This document shows, piece by piece, positions 52,213 through 62,551 of a DNA stretch of 64,000 nucleotides. A program made the translations under genes and the position numbers. Origin of the DNA: Janthinobacterium agaricidamnosum NBRC 102515 = DSM 9628 (GTDB lineage Bacteria; Pseudomonadota; Gammaproteobacteria; Burkholderiales; Burkholderiaceae_D); NCBI RefSeq assembly GCF_000723165.1, contig NZ_HG322949.1, forward strand, positions 4,990,747 to 5,054,746, in the 5' to 3' direction. The stretch's first letter is position 1, and each line of letters begins with the position of its first letter. The notes beneath the pieces were generated by a model that saw only the letters and a list, made by a program, of their open reading frames with translations, was not told where the DNA came from and made no database searches.

Positions 52213-52335
52213 GGGTTTGACGGATAATAAGCGTGGCCCCGCGGGCCGATAACGGATGCGCAGCCGCGAGGATGGGCGGCGCAAGGTAAAGTATCCGTCG
52301 CGGCGCAACCCCACGGGCCGTGGCCGCGACGAATC
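52213..52335 (-). promoter_or_regulatory. Structured GC-rich leader of metX
   Basis: The RNA upstream of metX can fold a 9-bp arm (CGTCGCGGC / GCCGCGACG, genomic 52323-52331 with 52296-52304) containing a small CACGG/CCGTG hairpin, then a GGCCC/GGGCC hairpin near the start codon. It resembles no SAM, SAH or T-box class that I can recognise. Regulation by it is speculative. Confidence 0.4.
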
Positions 52336-52361
52336 GGGACAGCTCGAAAACCGAGCTGCCC
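52336..52361 (-). terminator. Hairpin after ptsI
   Basis: An 11-bp stem with one A-C mismatch (GGGCAGCTCG / CGAGCTGTCCC on the minus strand) and a T-rich loop lies 12 nt downstream of the ptsI stop. No U-run follows, so termination would be partial; it may protect the 3' end of the ptsI mRNA. Confidence 0.5.
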
Positions 52362-52373
52362 ATAAGGTGAATC

Positions 52374-54116
52374 TTACATCACCTGCAGCTGCTGGACTGC
52401 CTCGGCGATCACATTTGGCTCCATCGAGCGCATGATTTTACGCATTTGCGGCGCGATCAGGCCCAGGTCGCTATTCAGGATCTCTTGCTTGACCGACAAA
52501 AGCTGCGCCGGATGCATCGAGAACTCGCGCAAGCCCAGCCCCAGCAAGAGCCGGGTCAGCTTGACGTCGCCCGCCATTTCGCCGCACACCGCGACGTCGA
52601 TGCCGGCCTTGTGGCCGGCCGCGATGGTCATCGCAATCAATTGCAGCACCGCCGGATGCAGCGGATTGTACAAATGGGCGACTTCGTAATCGACGCGGTC
52701 GATCGCCAGCGTGTACTGGATCAGGTCGTTGGTGCCGATCGACAGGAAATCCATGCGCTTGACGAACATCGGCAGCGCCAGCGCGGCGGCCGGGATTTCG
52801 ATCATCGCGCCGACGTCGACGTTTTCATCGAACTTGACGCCTTCCTCGCGCAAGGACGCCTTGGCCTGTTCGATCATCGCCAGCGACTGGTCGATCTCGA
52901 ACGCATGCGCCAGCATCGGGATCAGGATGCGCACCTTGCCGAACGCCGACGCGCGCAGGATGGCGCGCAACTGGGTCAGGAACAGTTGCGGCTCGGCCAG
53001 GCAATAGCGGATCGCCCGCAAGCCCAGCGCCGGGTTCAGCGCGGTATGATCGGCCTGGTCGAGCGGCTTGTCGGCGCCGATGTCGAGCGTGCGGATGGTC
53101 ACCGGACGGCCCTTCATCGATACCACGGTATTGCGGTAGGCCTCGAATTGCTCGTCTTCCGACGGAATCTTGTGGCCGCGTCCCATGAACAGGAATTCGG
53201 AACGGAACAGGCCGACGCCGGTGGCGCCGGACTCCAGCGCGAACGGGCAATCGTCCGGCAATTCGATATTCGCCAGCAGCGTCACGGCGGTGCCGCACTT
53301 GGTGACGGCCGGGGTTTTCTTGAGCTTGTTGAGCTTCTTGCGGGCGCGCTGCATCGCCGCCTGGCGCTCGCGGTACTGTTCCAGCACCAGCGCGCTCGGA
53401 TTGGCGATCACCACGCCGGCGTCGCCGTCGATGATCAGCCAGTCGTCCTGCTCGATCAGCGTCGACGCCTGCGACATGCCGACCGCGGCCGGAATGTCCA
53501 GGCTGCGCGCGACGATCGCCGTGTGCGAGTTCTGGCCGCCGACGTCGGTGACAAAGCCGATGAAGGACCGGTCGCGGAATTGCAGCATATCGGCCGGCGA
53601 GATATCGTGCGCGACGACGATCATCTGCGCCATGAAACCGTCGTCGCCGGCGGCTTTCGGCAACAGCGGCTCGCTGCCCAGCAACACCTTCAACACCCGT
53701 TCCGCCACTTGCTGGATATCGGCCTTGCGCTCGCGCAGGTAGGCGTCCTCGATTTCGTCGAACTGGGCCGACAATTCATCGATCTGCGTCAGCAGCGCCC
53801 ATTCGGCGTTGTAATGGCGCGAACGGATGATGTCCAGCGGCGCCTCGGAAATCATCGGGTCGGACAGGATCAGCGCATGCACGTCGATGAAGGCGCCCAG
53901 TTCGGTCGGAGCATCCTTCGGCAAGTCGTTCCACAAGGTTTGCAATTCCTTGTGCACCGCCGCGATGGCGTTCTGCAAGCGCAGCACTTCGGCTTCCAGC
54001 TGCTCTTCGGCCACCAGGTAATGCTTGACGTCGAGCGCGGCCGGCGCCAGCAAGTGGGCGCGGCCGATCGCGATGCCGCGCGAAACCGGAATGCCGTGGA
54101 GCGTGAACGATGCCAT
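52374..54116 (-). CDS. ptsI: PTS Enzyme I (phosphoenolpyruvate-protein phosphotransferase)
   Basis: 580 aa. N-terminal HPr-binding/phosphohistidine domains with [20 protein letters not shown] (active-site His), and C-terminal PEP-binding TIM barrel with [49 protein letters not shown] and CGEMAGD. Takes phosphate from PEP to HPr. ATG 54116 ([18 protein letters not shown]) is the family start. No sugar permease gene is nearby, so the relay may be regulatory. Confidence 0.96.
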   Translation of the reverse strand: MASFTLHGIPVSRGIAIGRAHLLAPAALDVKHYLVAEEQLEAEVLRLQNAIAAVHKELQTLWNDLPKDAPTELGAFIDVHALILSDPMISEAPLDIIRSRHYNAEWALLTQIDELSAQFDEIEDAYLRERKADIQQVAERVLKVLLGSEPLLPKAAGDDGFMAQMIVVAHDISPADMLQFRDRSFIGFVTDVGGQNSHTAIVARSLDIPAAVGMSQASTLIEQDDWLIIDGDAGVVIANPSALVLEQYRERQAAMQRARKKLNKLKKTPAVTKCGTAVTLLANIELPDDCPFALESGATGVGLFRSEFLFMGRGHKIPSEDEQFEAYRNTVVSMKGRPVTIRTLDIGADKPLDQADHTALNPALGLRAIRYCLAEPQLFLTQLRAILRASAFGKVRILIPMLAHAFEIDQSLAMIEQAKASLREEGVKFDENVDVGAMIEIPAAALALPMFVKRMDFLSIGTNDLIQYTLAIDRVDYEVAHLYNPLHPAVLQLIAMTIAAGHKAGIDVAVCGEMAGDVKLTRLLLGLGLREFSMHPAQLLSVKQEILNSDLGLIAPQMRKIMRSMEPNVIAEAVQQLQVM

Positions 54117-54163
54117 GGGTGCACCTGTCGGGATACGGCTGCGGCTGCTGCGTTCGGAAGGCA

Positions 54164-54433
54164 TTACTCGCCTTCGCCAAACCTGTCATTGACCAATGCG
54201 GCGAGCGCCTCGATGCAAGCTTGCTCATCCGCGCCCTCCGCTTCCAGCGTGACCTTGGCGCCCTTGCCGGCGGCCAGCATCATGACGCCCATGATGGACT
54301 TGGCGTTGATGCGGCGCGCATTGCGGGTCAGCCACACGTCGCTCTTGAACTTGGCCGCCAATTGGGTAAATTTGGCCGAGGCGCGCGCATGCAGCCCCAG
54401 CTTGTTGATGATTTCTAGTTCTTGTTGAATCAT
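54164..54433 (-). CDS. ptsH: HPr phosphocarrier protein
   Basis: 89 aa. Active-site GLHARAS with His15, and the Ser46 region MGVMMLAAGKGAKV with Ser46 in NAKSIMG, which would be a target of HPr kinase. Relays phosphate between Enzyme I and EIIA proteins. 47 nt upstream of ptsI and 111 nt downstream of the EIIA gene. Confidence 0.96.
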   Translation of the reverse strand: MIQQELEIINKLGLHARASAKFTQLAAKFKSDVWLTRNARRINAKSIMGVMMLAAGKGAKVTLEAEGADEQACIEALAALVNDRFGEGE

Positions 54434-54544
54434 TTTTATATCGTCTCAATCCCAATAAAGCGCGTCATCGAACTATTGCTAGCGCCGCCAGAGACGGCGG
54501 CAGCCATATCTAATATACCTAATTTTTTACTGACCCTTGCTATA

Positions 54545-54952
54545 TTAACTCTCTCCGACCCGAATCCGGTTATCTACGCGTACCGCGCCGCTTTGCGCGC
54601 CGGCGAGTGCCATTTCCACCACAACATCGAGCGTATCGCGGCGATAAGTGATGGCGCGCAGCAACATCGGCATGCTGATGCCGGCGATCACTTCAACCCG
54701 TCCGGCGTCGGCCAGCTTGTTGCAGCAATTGGCCGGGGTGCCGCCCTTGATGTCGGTGATCACCAGCACGCCGGAACCGTCGTTGAGGCGGGCAATCGCC
54801 GCCTCGGCCAGTTTTTGCACTTCCTGCAAGTCCTGGTCGGCCACCACGTCGATCGCTTCGAAACGCTCGGTCGGTCCGCGGAACACGTGGGCGCACGCGG
54901 CGATGAAAGCTTGCCCCAGCGGAGCATGCGTCATGAGCAAGATGCCAACCAT
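54545..54952 (-). CDS. PTS EIIA protein, mannose family
   Basis: 135 aa. MVGILLMTHAPLGQAFI carries the phosphorylatable His9, and LVITDIKGGTPANCCNKLA and VIAGISMPMLLRAI are EIIA-Man signatures. No EIIB, EIIC or EIID gene is adjacent, as is usual for this conserved betaproteobacterial cluster, so it probably signals rather than transports. Follows gshB after 15 nt. Confidence 0.93.
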   Translation of the reverse strand: MVGILLMTHAPLGQAFIAACAHVFRGPTERFEAIDVVADQDLQEVQKLAEAAIARLNDGSGVLVITDIKGGTPANCCNKLADAGRVEVIAGISMPMLLRAITYRRDTLDVVVEMALAGAQSGAVRVDNRIRVGES

Positions 54953-54967
54953 TATCGGCCCGCCTCG

Positions 54968-55924
54968 TTAAGCATGCGCAGGATGCAGCACATCCTGCTC
55001 GAGCGCGTCGATGAACATCGCCGCGACGTCAAAACCGGTTTGCTGCATAATTTCTTGGAAGCAAGTCGGGCTGGTGACATTCACCTCGGTCAGGTAATCG
55101 CCGATCACGTCCAATCCGACCAGTAACAAGCCGCGCCTGGCCAGGATCGGGCCCAGCGATTCGGCGATTTCCAGGTCGCGTTCGGTCAGCGGCTGGGCCA
55201 CGCCGGTGCCGCCGGCCGCCAGGTTGCCGCGCACTTCGCCGGCTTGCGGAATGCGCGCCAGCGCGAATGGCACAGGCTTGCCGCCGATCACCAGGATGCG
55301 CTTGTCGCCTTTCGAGATAGCCGGAATAAAACGTTGCGCCATGATGGTACGGGCGCCGTTCAGCGTCAGCGTTTCGATGATGGCGCCGAGGTTCAAGCCA
55401 TCGGACTTGACCCGGAAAATGCCGCTGCCGCCCATGCCGTCGAGCGGCTTGAAGATCACGTCCTGGTGCTTGGCGTGGAAGGCGCGCAGGCGCGCTTCGC
55501 TGGCCGTGACGAGGGTAGGCGCGGTAAATCCGGAAAACTGGGCAATCGCCATCTTTTCATTATTGTCGCGGATCGCCGACGGTTTGTTGAATACGCGCGC
55601 GCCCTGGTTTTCCGCCAGTTCCAGCAAATACGTGCCGTACACATATTCCATGTCGAATGGCGGGTCCTTGCGCTCGATGATGGCGTCGAATTCGGATAGA
55701 CGGGTTTCCTGGCGCGCATCGGCGCGGAACCAGTCGTCGGCCTCGCCGGTCAAAGTGATGCGTTGCGCGTTCGCGCTGACGATGCCTTCATCGAGCGCCA
55801 TGTCTGTTTGCTCGAAAGCGTAAATGTCATGGCCGCGCTTGGCCGCCTCGGCCATCATCGCGTAGGTCGAATCTTTGTAAGTCTTGAAGCCTGCCAGCGG
55901 ATCGGCAAGGAAAGCGATTTTCAT
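54968..55924 (-). CDS. gshB: Glutathione synthetase
   Basis: 318 aa ATP-grasp enzyme joining gamma-glutamylcysteine to glycine. Typical regions: IAFLADPLAGFKTYKDSTYA, IIERKDPPFDMEYVYGTYLL, RDNNEKMAIAQF, VIFKPLDGMGGSGIFRV, MAQRFIPAISKGDKRILVIG and the C-terminal GLDVIGDYLTEVNVTSPTCF. Lies 91 nt downstream of gshA in the same direction, upstream of the PTS genes. Confidence 0.97.
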   Translation of the reverse strand: MKIAFLADPLAGFKTYKDSTYAMMAEAAKRGHDIYAFEQTDMALDEGIVSANAQRITLTGEADDWFRADARQETRLSEFDAIIERKDPPFDMEYVYGTYLLELAENQGARVFNKPSAIRDNNEKMAIAQFSGFTAPTLVTASEARLRAFHAKHQDVIFKPLDGMGGSGIFRVKSDGLNLGAIIETLTLNGARTIMAQRFIPAISKGDKRILVIGGKPVPFALARIPQAGEVRGNLAAGGTGVAQPLTERDLEIAESLGPILARRGLLLVGLDVIGDYLTEVNVTSPTCFQEIMQQTGFDVAAMFIDALEQDVLHPAHA

Positions 55925-56015
55925 GGTCGAGTCCAGTCGAAGTAATGCTTGATTCTAGCCGAGATTGACGCTGGCTACCTGAGGCCACCAGCGCCGGCGG
56001 CTATTCCGTTAGCGG

Positions 56016-57314
56016 TTAATAAACTTCGGGGTTGGGATCGGTGCGTTCCATTTCGAGCGAAGCGGCCAGCAGCGCCAGCCGCGCCACCACGCCATAGACA
56101 TAAAACCGGTTCGGTGCGGCGGTGCCCGGCTTGGCCTTCAAGTCGGGCACCGCATGCTGCTGGGCAAACGCCAGCGGCACGAATTGCTTGCCCGGCGCAT
56201 TCAGGTTCTGGTCCACGCCGCGTTCGCCATGCACGCGGTAAAAACCGCCGACCACATAACGGTCGATCATGTACACCACCGGCTCGGCCACCGCATCCTT
56301 GATGCTTTCAAAGGTCGGCACGCCTTCCTGGATGATCAGGTCGGTGACCAGCTTGCCATCCTTGACCACCGACATCTTGTCGCGCTGCTTGCGCGACAGG
56401 TCGCGCACTTCGCTGGCGTCCTTGACCGTCATGATGCCCATGCCATAGGTGCCGGCGTCCGGCTTGACGATGACGAACGGTTTTTCCTTGATGCCGTATT
56501 CCTTGTATTTCTTGCGTATCTTGGCCAGCAAGACGTCAACGTTGGCAGCCAGGCAATCCTCGCCCTCGCCTTCGGCAAAATTGATGTCGCTGCATTTGGC
56601 GTGGAACGGGTTCAGCATCCACGGATCGACGTCGATCATCTTGCCGAATTTCTTGACCACTTCATCGTAGGCGCTGAAATGGTTGCTCTTGCGGCGCAAC
56701 GCCCAGCCGGCATGCAGCGGCGGCAACAAGCTTTGTTCATGGATATTTTGCAAGATGTCGGGGATGCCGGCCGACAAGTCGTTATTCAGCAAGATCGTGC
56801 ACGGGTCGAAATCCTTCAAACCGAGGCGGCGTCCATTATTGCTGCGCACCAGCGGTTCGATGACCAGCATATTGCCATCCGGCAAAGCCAACGGAGTCGG
56901 CTGAGTAATCTCCGGCGACCAGGAACCGAGCCGCACGTGCAGCCCGGTCTGGCGAAAGATTTGCATCAGCCGCGCCACGTTTTGTAAATAATACTGATTG
57001 CGCGGCTCGATTTCAGGAATCAGCAGCAGGTTGCGCGCATCCGGGCAATACTTGTCGATCGCGGCCATCGCGGCTTGCACCGACAGCGGCAACATTTCGG
57101 TTGCCAAATGATTAAAGCTGCCAGGGAATAAATTGGTATCGACAGGGGCCAGTTTATATCCGGCGTTACGCAAGTCTACGGAGCAATAGAATGGCGGCGT
57201 ATGCTCTTGCCATTCCAGGCGGAACCAGCGCTCAATGGCCGGCGTCGCGGCCAGGATCTTCTTTTCGAGGTCGAGCAGCGGTCCGGTCTGGGCCGTGACG
57301 AGATGGGGTACCAT
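56016..57314 (-). CDS. gshA: Glutamate--cysteine ligase (proteobacterial GshA of the ferrooxidans type)
   Basis: 432 aa. Not the E. coli-type GshA: the conserved regions WFRLEWQEHTPPFYCSVDLR, LLPPLHAGWALRRKSNHFSA, FVIVKPDAGTYGMGIMTVKD and VYMIDRYVVGGFYRVHGERG fit the ATP-grasp-like family found in betaproteobacteria and Acidithiobacillus. Makes gamma-glutamylcysteine; gshB is the next gene, completing the pathway. Probably the first gene of gshA-gshB-EIIA-ptsH-ptsI. Confidence 0.92.
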   Translation of the reverse strand: MVPHLVTAQTGPLLDLEKKILAATPAIERWFRLEWQEHTPPFYCSVDLRNAGYKLAPVDTNLFPGSFNHLATEMLPLSVQAAMAAIDKYCPDARNLLLIPEIEPRNQYYLQNVARLMQIFRQTGLHVRLGSWSPEITQPTPLALPDGNMLVIEPLVRSNNGRRLGLKDFDPCTILLNNDLSAGIPDILQNIHEQSLLPPLHAGWALRRKSNHFSAYDEVVKKFGKMIDVDPWMLNPFHAKCSDINFAEGEGEDCLAANVDVLLAKIRKKYKEYGIKEKPFVIVKPDAGTYGMGIMTVKDASEVRDLSRKQRDKMSVVKDGKLVTDLIIQEGVPTFESIKDAVAEPVVYMIDRYVVGGFYRVHGERGVDQNLNAPGKQFVPLAFAQQHAVPDLKAKPGTAAPNRFYVYGVVARLALLAASLEMERTDPNPEVY

Positions 57315-57440
57315 GGTTACATCCTTAAAGTATGTGCTGTCGGCACACGGAACTGTCGCGAATCTATCTCTATATTACCGTGCAAGTACCCCAAATCGGG
57401 GCAAAAACCTTGTTTTAAAGATGTTGGTCAGGCGTAAACG

Positions 57441-57471
57441 AAAAAAAGCGCCTCTTGCGAGACGCTTTTTT
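57441..57471 (-). terminator. Rho-independent terminator of amtB
   Basis: An A-run, GCGCCTC / GAGACGC stem (one mismatch) and a T-run form a symmetrical intrinsic terminator. It lies 44 nt downstream of the amtB stop and separates that operon from gshA. Confidence 0.88.
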
Positions 57472-57514
57472 CAGCCCGCTTGCGCGGGACATTATCTAAT
57501 AGATAATCAGGCCA

Positions 57515-59074
57515 TCAGGAGTGGTAAGCCGATTCGCCATGGCTGGTGATGTCCAGCCCTTCGCGCTCTTCTTCTTCCGGTACCCGCAGGCCGATGACCA
57601 GGTCCACCAGCTTATAAGCGATCACCGAGATCACCGCCGACCAGATAATCGTGGTGCCGACGGCTTGCGCCTGTATCCACACCTGGCCGCCGATCGAATA
57701 GGCATCGGCCGACATTTTATTGGTGGTGTAGTCGAAAATGCCTTGGCCGCCCAATTGCGGTGCAGCGAACACACCGGTCAGCAAGGCGCCCAGGATGCCG
57801 CCGACGCCATGCACGCCGAACACATCCAGCGTATCGTCGGCGCCGATCAAACGTTTCAAGCCATTCACGCCCCACAGGCAGACGATACCAGCCAGCAAGC
57901 CCATCACCAGGCCGCCCATCGGACCGACAAAACCGGCCGCCGGAGTGATCGCGACCAGGCCGGCCACGGCGCCGGAAGCGCCACCCAGCATCGATGGCTT
58001 GCCCTTGGTAATCCATTCGCCGAACACCCACGACAGCGTGGCGGCGGCGGTGGCCAGCAAGGTATTGATGAAGGCCAGCGCGGCGACGTCGCCCGCTTCC
58101 AGCGCCGAACCGGCGTTGAAGCCGAACCAGCCGACCCACAGCAGCGACGCGCCGACCATGGTCATCGTCAGCGAATGCGGCGCCATCGATTCACGGCCGT
58201 AGCCGACACGCTTGCCGATCATGATGGCGCCCACCAGGCCGGCAATCGCGGCGTTGATGTGCACCACGGTGCCGCCGGCAAAGTCCAGCGCGCCTTTTTG
58301 CCAGATCCAGCCGGCCTTGGCGGTTTCGGCAGCCAGCGTGGCCGCGTCCTTGATCGAATCAGGACCGTTCCAGAACCAGACCATGTGCGCCACAGGCAAG
58401 TAGCCGAAGGTGAACCACAGCACCACGAAAGCCAGCACGGCGGTGAATTTGGCGCGTTCGGCGAAGGCGCCGACGATCAGGCCGCAGGTAATCGCGGCGA
58501 AGGTGCCCTGGAAGGCGACAAACACGAATTCAGGAATCACCACGCCTTTGCTGAACGTGGCGGCGGTCGAGAAGGTGGCTTTGACCGGGTCCCAGATACC
58601 GTTCAGGAATACGCGGTCGAACTTGCCGTAGAAGGCGTTGCCCTCGGTAAAGGCCAGCGAATAACCGTAGATGCACCACAAGACGATGATCAAGGCAAAG
58701 ATCATGAATACTTGCAGCAAGACGGACAACATGTTTTTCGAGCGTACCAGGCCGCCGTAAAACAGCGCCAGGCCGGGGATGGTCATCAAGATCACCAGCA
58801 GCGTGGCGACCATCATCCAGGCGGTGTCGCCCTTGTTCGGGGTCGGTGCGGCGGCAGGCGCAGCGGCAGCCGCTTCAGCGGGAACGGCGGCGGCAGGAGC
58901 GGCGGCGACCGGCGCCGGGGCAACGGCGGGGGCAACAGCCGCAGGAACGGCAGTAGCGGCGCTTGCAGCGGCGGCATCCGGCTTGGCCGGCGCATCGGCA
59001 AAGCTCGGCGCCGACAAGCCGAATGCAAACAGACAGGCTATCCCAGCGAGCAATCTTGTTATATTTTTATTCAT
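57515..59074 (-). CDS. amtB: Ammonium transporter AmtB with extended Ala/Pro-rich N-terminus
   Basis: 519 aa. Signal-like N-terminus (LLAGIACLFAFGLSAPSFA), then ~50 residues composed almost entirely of Ala, Pro and Val, then eleven membrane helices. Transporter signatures: IPGLALFYGGLVRSKNMLSV, GTFAAITCGLIVGAFAERAK, FAGGTVVHINAAIAGLVGAI (first pore His) and LDVFGVHGVGGILGALLTGV (second pore His). The C-terminal tail binds GlnK in E. coli. Last gene of the TorF-like porin - glnK - amtB unit. Confidence 0.95.
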   Translation of the reverse strand: MNKNITRLLAGIACLFAFGLSAPSFADAPAKPDAAAASAATAVPAAVAPAVAPAPVAAAPAAAVPAEAAAAAPAAAPTPNKGDTAWMMVATLLVILMTIPGLALFYGGLVRSKNMLSVLLQVFMIFALIIVLWCIYGYSLAFTEGNAFYGKFDRVFLNGIWDPVKATFSTAATFSKGVVIPEFVFVAFQGTFAAITCGLIVGAFAERAKFTAVLAFVVLWFTFGYLPVAHMVWFWNGPDSIKDAATLAAETAKAGWIWQKGALDFAGGTVVHINAAIAGLVGAIMIGKRVGYGRESMAPHSLTMTMVGASLLWVGWFGFNAGSALEAGDVAALAFINTLLATAAATLSWVFGEWITKGKPSMLGGASGAVAGLVAITPAAGFVGPMGGLVMGLLAGIVCLWGVNGLKRLIGADDTLDVFGVHGVGGILGALLTGVFAAPQLGGQGIFDYTTNKMSADAYSIGGQVWIQAQAVGTTIIWSAVISVIAYKLVDLVIGLRVPEEEEREGLDITSHGESAYHS

Positions 59075-59085
59075 CGATTTTCTCC

Positions 59086-60191
<1,106 letters not shown>

Positions 60192-60271
60192 GATTTCCTT
60201 TTGCTTGAACTTTTAAAGCGGTTGAGGTTTAAAATCTGGCCTGGAGATCGAAAAGCGTTCATCTACCCTTT

Positions 60272-60288
60272 AGCAGAATGCGTGCCAG
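60272..60288 (-). promoter_or_regulatory. Sigma-54 (RpoN) promoter of the porin-glnK-amtB operon
   Basis: Minus strand reads CTGGCACGCATTCTGCT, matching the -24/-12 consensus TGGCACG-N4-TTGC with one mismatch (C for the first T of the -12). It lies about 80 nt upstream of the porin start. Confidence 0.85.
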
Positions 60289-60380
60289 CTAATATTGTCT
60301 GCTTGATAGATGACTTTCCGTCCACACATAGCTGGCGCGCCTTGTGTGGCGATAGAAACAAGTAGCGCGACAACATCAGG

Positions 60381-60428
60381 CGCACCAAATTCGCACCACA
60401 TTAACGCCGACGTGCACCGCAATGGTGC
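60381..60428 (-). promoter_or_regulatory. NtrC-like enhancer sites
   Basis: TGCACC-N4-TGGTGC at 60413-60428 is a near-perfect dyad of the NtrC consensus. A second, less symmetrical pair (CGCACCAAATTCGCACCA) is at 60381-60398. They are about 95-155 bp upstream of the sigma-54 promoter, the usual distance for enhancer binding. Confidence 0.75.
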
Positions 60429-60463
60429 GTTGCACGTCCCGCTCCAGCCCACCAAGGACCAAC

Positions 60464-60712
60464 ATGGACATGAATAATTTTTTTAACGACTTGCATGGCA
60501 AGATCAGCCAGGCCATCGAAAACTCGCCGGTCAAGGACATCGAAAAGAACGTCAAATCGATGATGACACAGGGTTTTTCCAAGCTGGACCTGGTGACGCG
60601 GGAAGAATTTGATGTGCAGGCGCAAGTACTGGCCAAGACCCGCAGCAAGCTGGAAGCGCTGGAACAGCGCGTGGTCGAGCTGGAAGCACGCCTGAGCGCG
60701 CCACAGAAGTAA
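60464..60712 (+). CDS. ubiK: Ubiquinone biosynthesis accessory factor UbiK
   Basis: 82 aa. MNNFFNDLHGKISQAIENSP and the C-terminal coiled coil VLAKTRSKLEALEQRVVELE characterise the BMFP/UbiK (YqiC) family, which assists the ubiquinone-synthesis enzymes. ATG 60464 is 6 nt after AAGGACC; Met3 is an alternative. Divergent from the porin operon; the NtrC-like sites lie upstream of this gene too. Confidence 0.9.
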   Translation: MDMNNFFNDLHGKISQAIENSPVKDIEKNVKSMMTQGFSKLDLVTREEFDVQAQVLAKTRSKLEALEQRVVELEARLSAPQK

Positions 60713-60981
60713 GCGCTGCCAGTGCACCGTCTTGGCGCCCGCCAGGTGCCAAGACGGTGCAGCAAGAAATGATTGCATTTTTATTATTTCTTGCCTCCTT
60801 GCGATTCTTCGGCCACAACAGTGTCGGGTCGGTTTCCGGATCGCCCGGCGCGCCGATCGACACCGGGAACAGACTGGTGGATGAGAAGATACTGACAGCG
60901 TGTGTCCCGCCTTGGCGCATCTCAATGCGCCGGAATCCGCCAGCCAGTACGATTCCAGCAGCAGTCCTGCCGGGGAATCCC

Positions 60982-62499
60982 ATGAGCTTAGCTGTCTTGA
61001 AAAGCCGCGCGCTGGCCGGCATGGATGCGCCGGAGGTGAGTGTCGAAGTTCATCTCGCCAACGGCTTGCCCTCGTTCACCATCGTTGGCTTGCCCGATAC
61101 CGAAGTCAAGGAGTCGCGCGACCGGGTGCGCGCCGCGCTGCAAAATTGCGGCTTTGACATGCCGGCGCGGCGCATCACCGCCAACCTGGCGCCGGCCGAC
61201 TTGCCGAAGGAATCCGGCAGGTTCGATTTGCCGATTGCCTTGGGCATCCTGGCCGCGTCCGGCCAAATCCCCGGCGAGCGTTTCCATGAATATGAGTTTG
61301 CCGGCGAACTGTCGCTGTCAGGACAATTGCGGCCGGTGCGCGGCGCCCTGGCGATGACCTTTGCGATGCAAGGTGGCGACGGCGATGTCGCGCGCGCATT
61401 CATCTTGCCGCAGGCAAACGCCGACGAAGCGGCGCTGGTCAAAGATGCCAACATCTTCCCTGCCAGCACTTTGCTGCAGGTGTGCGCCCACTTCGCCGCG
61501 CGCGACCCGCAAGCGATGTTGCAACGCCATCATTCGGCGATCGCCGTAGCCGTATTCGATTATCCGGACTTTTCAGATGTGAAAGGCCAGCAACAAGCCA
61601 AGCGCGCATTGGAAGTAGCGGCCGCCGGCATGCACAACGTGTTGATGGTCGGCCCGCCGGGCGCCGGCAAGAGCATGCTGGCGGTGCGCTTCCCTGGCTT
61701 GTTGCCACCGATGACAGATAAGGAAGCGCTGGAATCGGCGGCGGTGCAATCGCTGAGCGGTAATTTTACGGTCGCCAACTGGAAGAGGCGGCCGTATCGG
61801 GCGCCGCACCATACTTGTTCCGGCGTGGCGTTGGTGGGCGGCGGCAATCTGCCGCGTCCAGGAGAAATTTCCTTGGCCCATTGTGGTATTTTATTCCTTG
61901 ATGAAATCGCCGAATTCGACCGGCGCGTGCTGGAAGTCTTGCGCCAGCCGCTGGAATCGGGCCACATCACGATTTCGCGCGCGGCGCGCCAGGCCGATTT
62001 TCCGGCGCGCTTTCAACTGATTGCCGCGATGAATCCATGTCCATGCGGATTCCTCGGAGCGGCCTCGGCACAATGCCGTTGCACGCCGGACGCCATCCTG
62101 CGTTATCACAGCCGCTTGTCGGGTCCCTTGCTCGACCGCATAGACATGCAGATTGAAGTGGCCGCGATGATACCCTCATCGCTGAGCGCCAGGGCTGAAG
62201 GCGAAAGCACGGCCGACATCCGGCACAGAGTGATGCGCGCCTTTGAACTGCAACTTGCGCGCCAGAATAAATCCAACCAGCACCTGAGCACCCGTGAAAT
62301 CGACCGCTATTGCACACTCGATATCGCTGGCGAACAATTGCTGCAAACGGCGATGGTGCGTCTGCACTGGTCGGCACGCGCTTATCACCGGGTGCTCAAG
62401 GTAGCCCGTACCATCGCCGACCTGGCCGCGGCGCCGGCGATACAACGCCAGCATATTGCCGAAGCCATCCAATATCGCCGTGCCTTGCGCGAGCGCTGA
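60982..62499 (+). CDS. YifB/ComM-family Mg-chelatase-like AAA+ ATPase
   Basis: 505 aa. N-terminal Lon-protease-like domain (~5-125, SLAVLKSRALAGMDAPEVSV, then GLPSFTIVGLPDTEVKESRD), AAA+ module with Walker A VGPPGAGKSMLAVRFP, RAPHHTCSGVALVGGG, Walker B ILFLDEIAEFDRRVLEVLRQ and sensor PCPCGFLG zinc-like cysteines, and C-terminal Mg-chelatase domain ending ADLAAAPAIQRQHIAEAIQY. ComM is a branch-migration helicase for transformation in Vibrio; that role is inferred here. ATG 60982 is used; the longer frame from 60757 adds unconserved sequence. Confidence 0.94.
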   Translation: MSLAVLKSRALAGMDAPEVSVEVHLANGLPSFTIVGLPDTEVKESRDRVRAALQNCGFDMPARRITANLAPADLPKESGRFDLPIALGILAASGQIPGERFHEYEFAGELSLSGQLRPVRGALAMTFAMQGGDGDVARAFILPQANADEAALVKDANIFPASTLLQVCAHFAARDPQAMLQRHHSAIAVAVFDYPDFSDVKGQQQAKRALEVAAAGMHNVLMVGPPGAGKSMLAVRFPGLLPPMTDKEALESAAVQSLSGNFTVANWKRRPYRAPHHTCSGVALVGGGNLPRPGEISLAHCGILFLDEIAEFDRRVLEVLRQPLESGHITISRAARQADFPARFQLIAAMNPCPCGFLGAASAQCRCTPDAILRYHSRLSGPLLDRIDMQIEVAAMIPSSLSARAEGESTADIRHRVMRAFELQLARQNKSNQHLSTREIDRYCTLDIAGEQLLQTAMVRLHWSARAYHRVLKVARTIADLAAAPAIQRQHIAEAIQYRRALRER

Positions 62500-62551
62500 T
62501 AGCGGATAAACGGCGATTGCCCGATACTTGCATGACTGCTACCATCGGCAC

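Noticed and set aside
52446..54428. 660-codon plus-strand frame antisense to ptsI and ptsH
   Set aside because: Same composition signature of an antisense shadow; no ribosome binding site or motif.
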